DNA from: Bradyrhizobium sp. 141
GTDB lineage: Bacteria > Pseudomonadota > Alphaproteobacteria > Rhizobiales > Xanthobacteraceae
Assembly (NCBI RefSeq): GCF_023074055.1
Contig: NZ_JADPKR010000013.1
Location: 434,001 to 498,000 of the forward strand
DNA length: 64,000 bases
Direction of reading: 5' to 3'
The position numbers were made by a program, and so were the translations under genes. The notes below the pieces were generated by a model that was not told the origin of the DNA, did not search any database, and saw nothing but the letters and a program-made list of their open reading frames with translations. Below are positions 63,614-64,000 of this stretch, in pieces. The first letter of the stretch is position 1. Every line of letters begins with the position of its first letter.

Positions 63614-64000
63614 ATGCCCCGACCTCCAGGTCATTCCGAGTTGATCGAGAGCATCTATGATGCGGGGCTCCACCCTGAGCTGTGGAGCGATGTCGTCGTC
63701 ATGCTCAATGCGTTCATCGGCAGCCAGGCCTGCGGTCTGATTTCGAAGGATACGGTCAGCAAGTCCGGCGCGACGCACTATTATTGCGGGGTCGATCCGC
63801 ATTACATCCAACTCTATTCCGAAACCTATTCCCGGTACGATCCGCTCGCCCGGCTTCCTGGGTATGGCGAGGTGCGCAACATTCCGGACCTCGTGAATTT
63901 CGACGAGTACCGCCGCGGGCGCTTCTATCAGGAATGGCTGCGTCCCCAGGGCTGCGTCGACGTCGCCAACGTGGTGCTGGAGCAATCGAAGTCGCCGTGT
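63614..64000 (+). CDS. LuxR-type transcriptional regulator, paralogue 3, cut by window edge
   Basis: 129 codons from an ATG at 63614 to the window end, without a stop. The sequence (ELIESIYDAGLHPELWSDVV; CGLISKDTVSKSGATHYYCG; DPHYIQLYSETYSRYDPL; RGRFYQEWLRPQGC) matches the N-terminal region of paralogue 2 almost position by position, so it is a tandem duplicate. The helix-turn-helix lies outside the window. Confidence 0.85.
   Translation, partial: MPRPPGHSELIESIYDAGLHPELWSDVVVMLNAFIGSQACGLISKDTVSKSGATHYYCGVDPHYIQLYSETYSRYDPLARLPGYGEVRNIPDLVNFDEYRRGRFYQEWLRPQGCVDVANVVLEQSKSPC

Overview
The window looks like a piece of a Bradyrhizobium (or very close Nitrobacteraceae) chromosome. The DNA is uniformly GC-rich. 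It carries the rhizobial operon for the very-long-chain fatty acid of lipid A (acpXL-fabZXL-fabF2XL-fabF1XL-lpxXL), many short proteins of a kind common in that genus, and three dispersed intergenic inverted repeats of rhizobial type. No rRNA, tRNA, CRISPR array, insertion sequence or prophage was seen.

Layout. 1-4.2 kb: lipid A VLCFA operon on the minus strand, cut by the left edge. 4.4-8 kb: small and hypothetical genes, including a ParB-like protein whose last codons recur 670 bp downstream as an orphan 31-bp repeat. 8.2-11.9 kb: TonB-dependent siderophore receptor, PepSY membrane protein and a small membrane protein. 11.9-14.4 kb: MgtC-like protein and a HerA-type ATPase. 14.8-15.8 kb: extradiol dioxygenase. 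15.8-31.7 kb: nicotinate module. It contains a nicotinate dehydrogenase (nicA, nicB with three c-type hemes), 6-hydroxynicotinate reductase (hnr), an ApbE-like UPF0280 protein, a DUF1185 protein, a complete Liv-type ABC transporter, a MarR regulator, enamidase (ena) and a ferredoxin-NADP reductase. 31.8-37.2 kb: P450, four tandem tiny hydrophilic proteins behind an EcfG-like promoter, a DUF763 protein and an MscS channel. 37.2-43.2 kb: TTT-type binding protein divergent from an operon of tetR, LigI-like lactonase, GalB-like hydratase, LigK/GalC aldolase, a decarboxylase-like protein and a DUF1932 dehydrogenase. 43-54.5 kb: amidohydrolase, amino-acid binding protein, CitE-like lyase, acyl-CoA dehydrogenase, DUF2961/GH172 protein, acyl-CoA synthetase, Baeyer-Villiger-type monooxygenase and MltB. 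54.6-64 kb: small proteins, three LuxR-type paralogues (the last cut by the right edge), an AraC regulator and a frameshifted autotransporter.

How the parts fit. The centre of the window reads as two catabolic regulons. In the first, nicotinate is imported by the Liv-type transporter and hydroxylated by NicAB. Hnr then reduces the product (flavin probably attached by UPF0280, electrons perhaps from the ferredoxin reductase), and Ena opens the ring to 2-formylglutarate. Palindromes built on TTYGTRYAC lie in the nicA, hnr and ena/fpr promoters and are probably MarR operators. In the second, the dioxygenase at 14.8 kb and the tetR operon at 38.3 kb share a nearly identical 38-bp promoter containing TTTGTAC-N4-GTACAAA. 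This suggests that TetR controls a meta-cleavage pathway ending in pyruvate and oxaloacetate. A third regulatory signal is a perfect 16-bp palindrome found at the same distance upstream of the autotransporter and of the second luxR gene.
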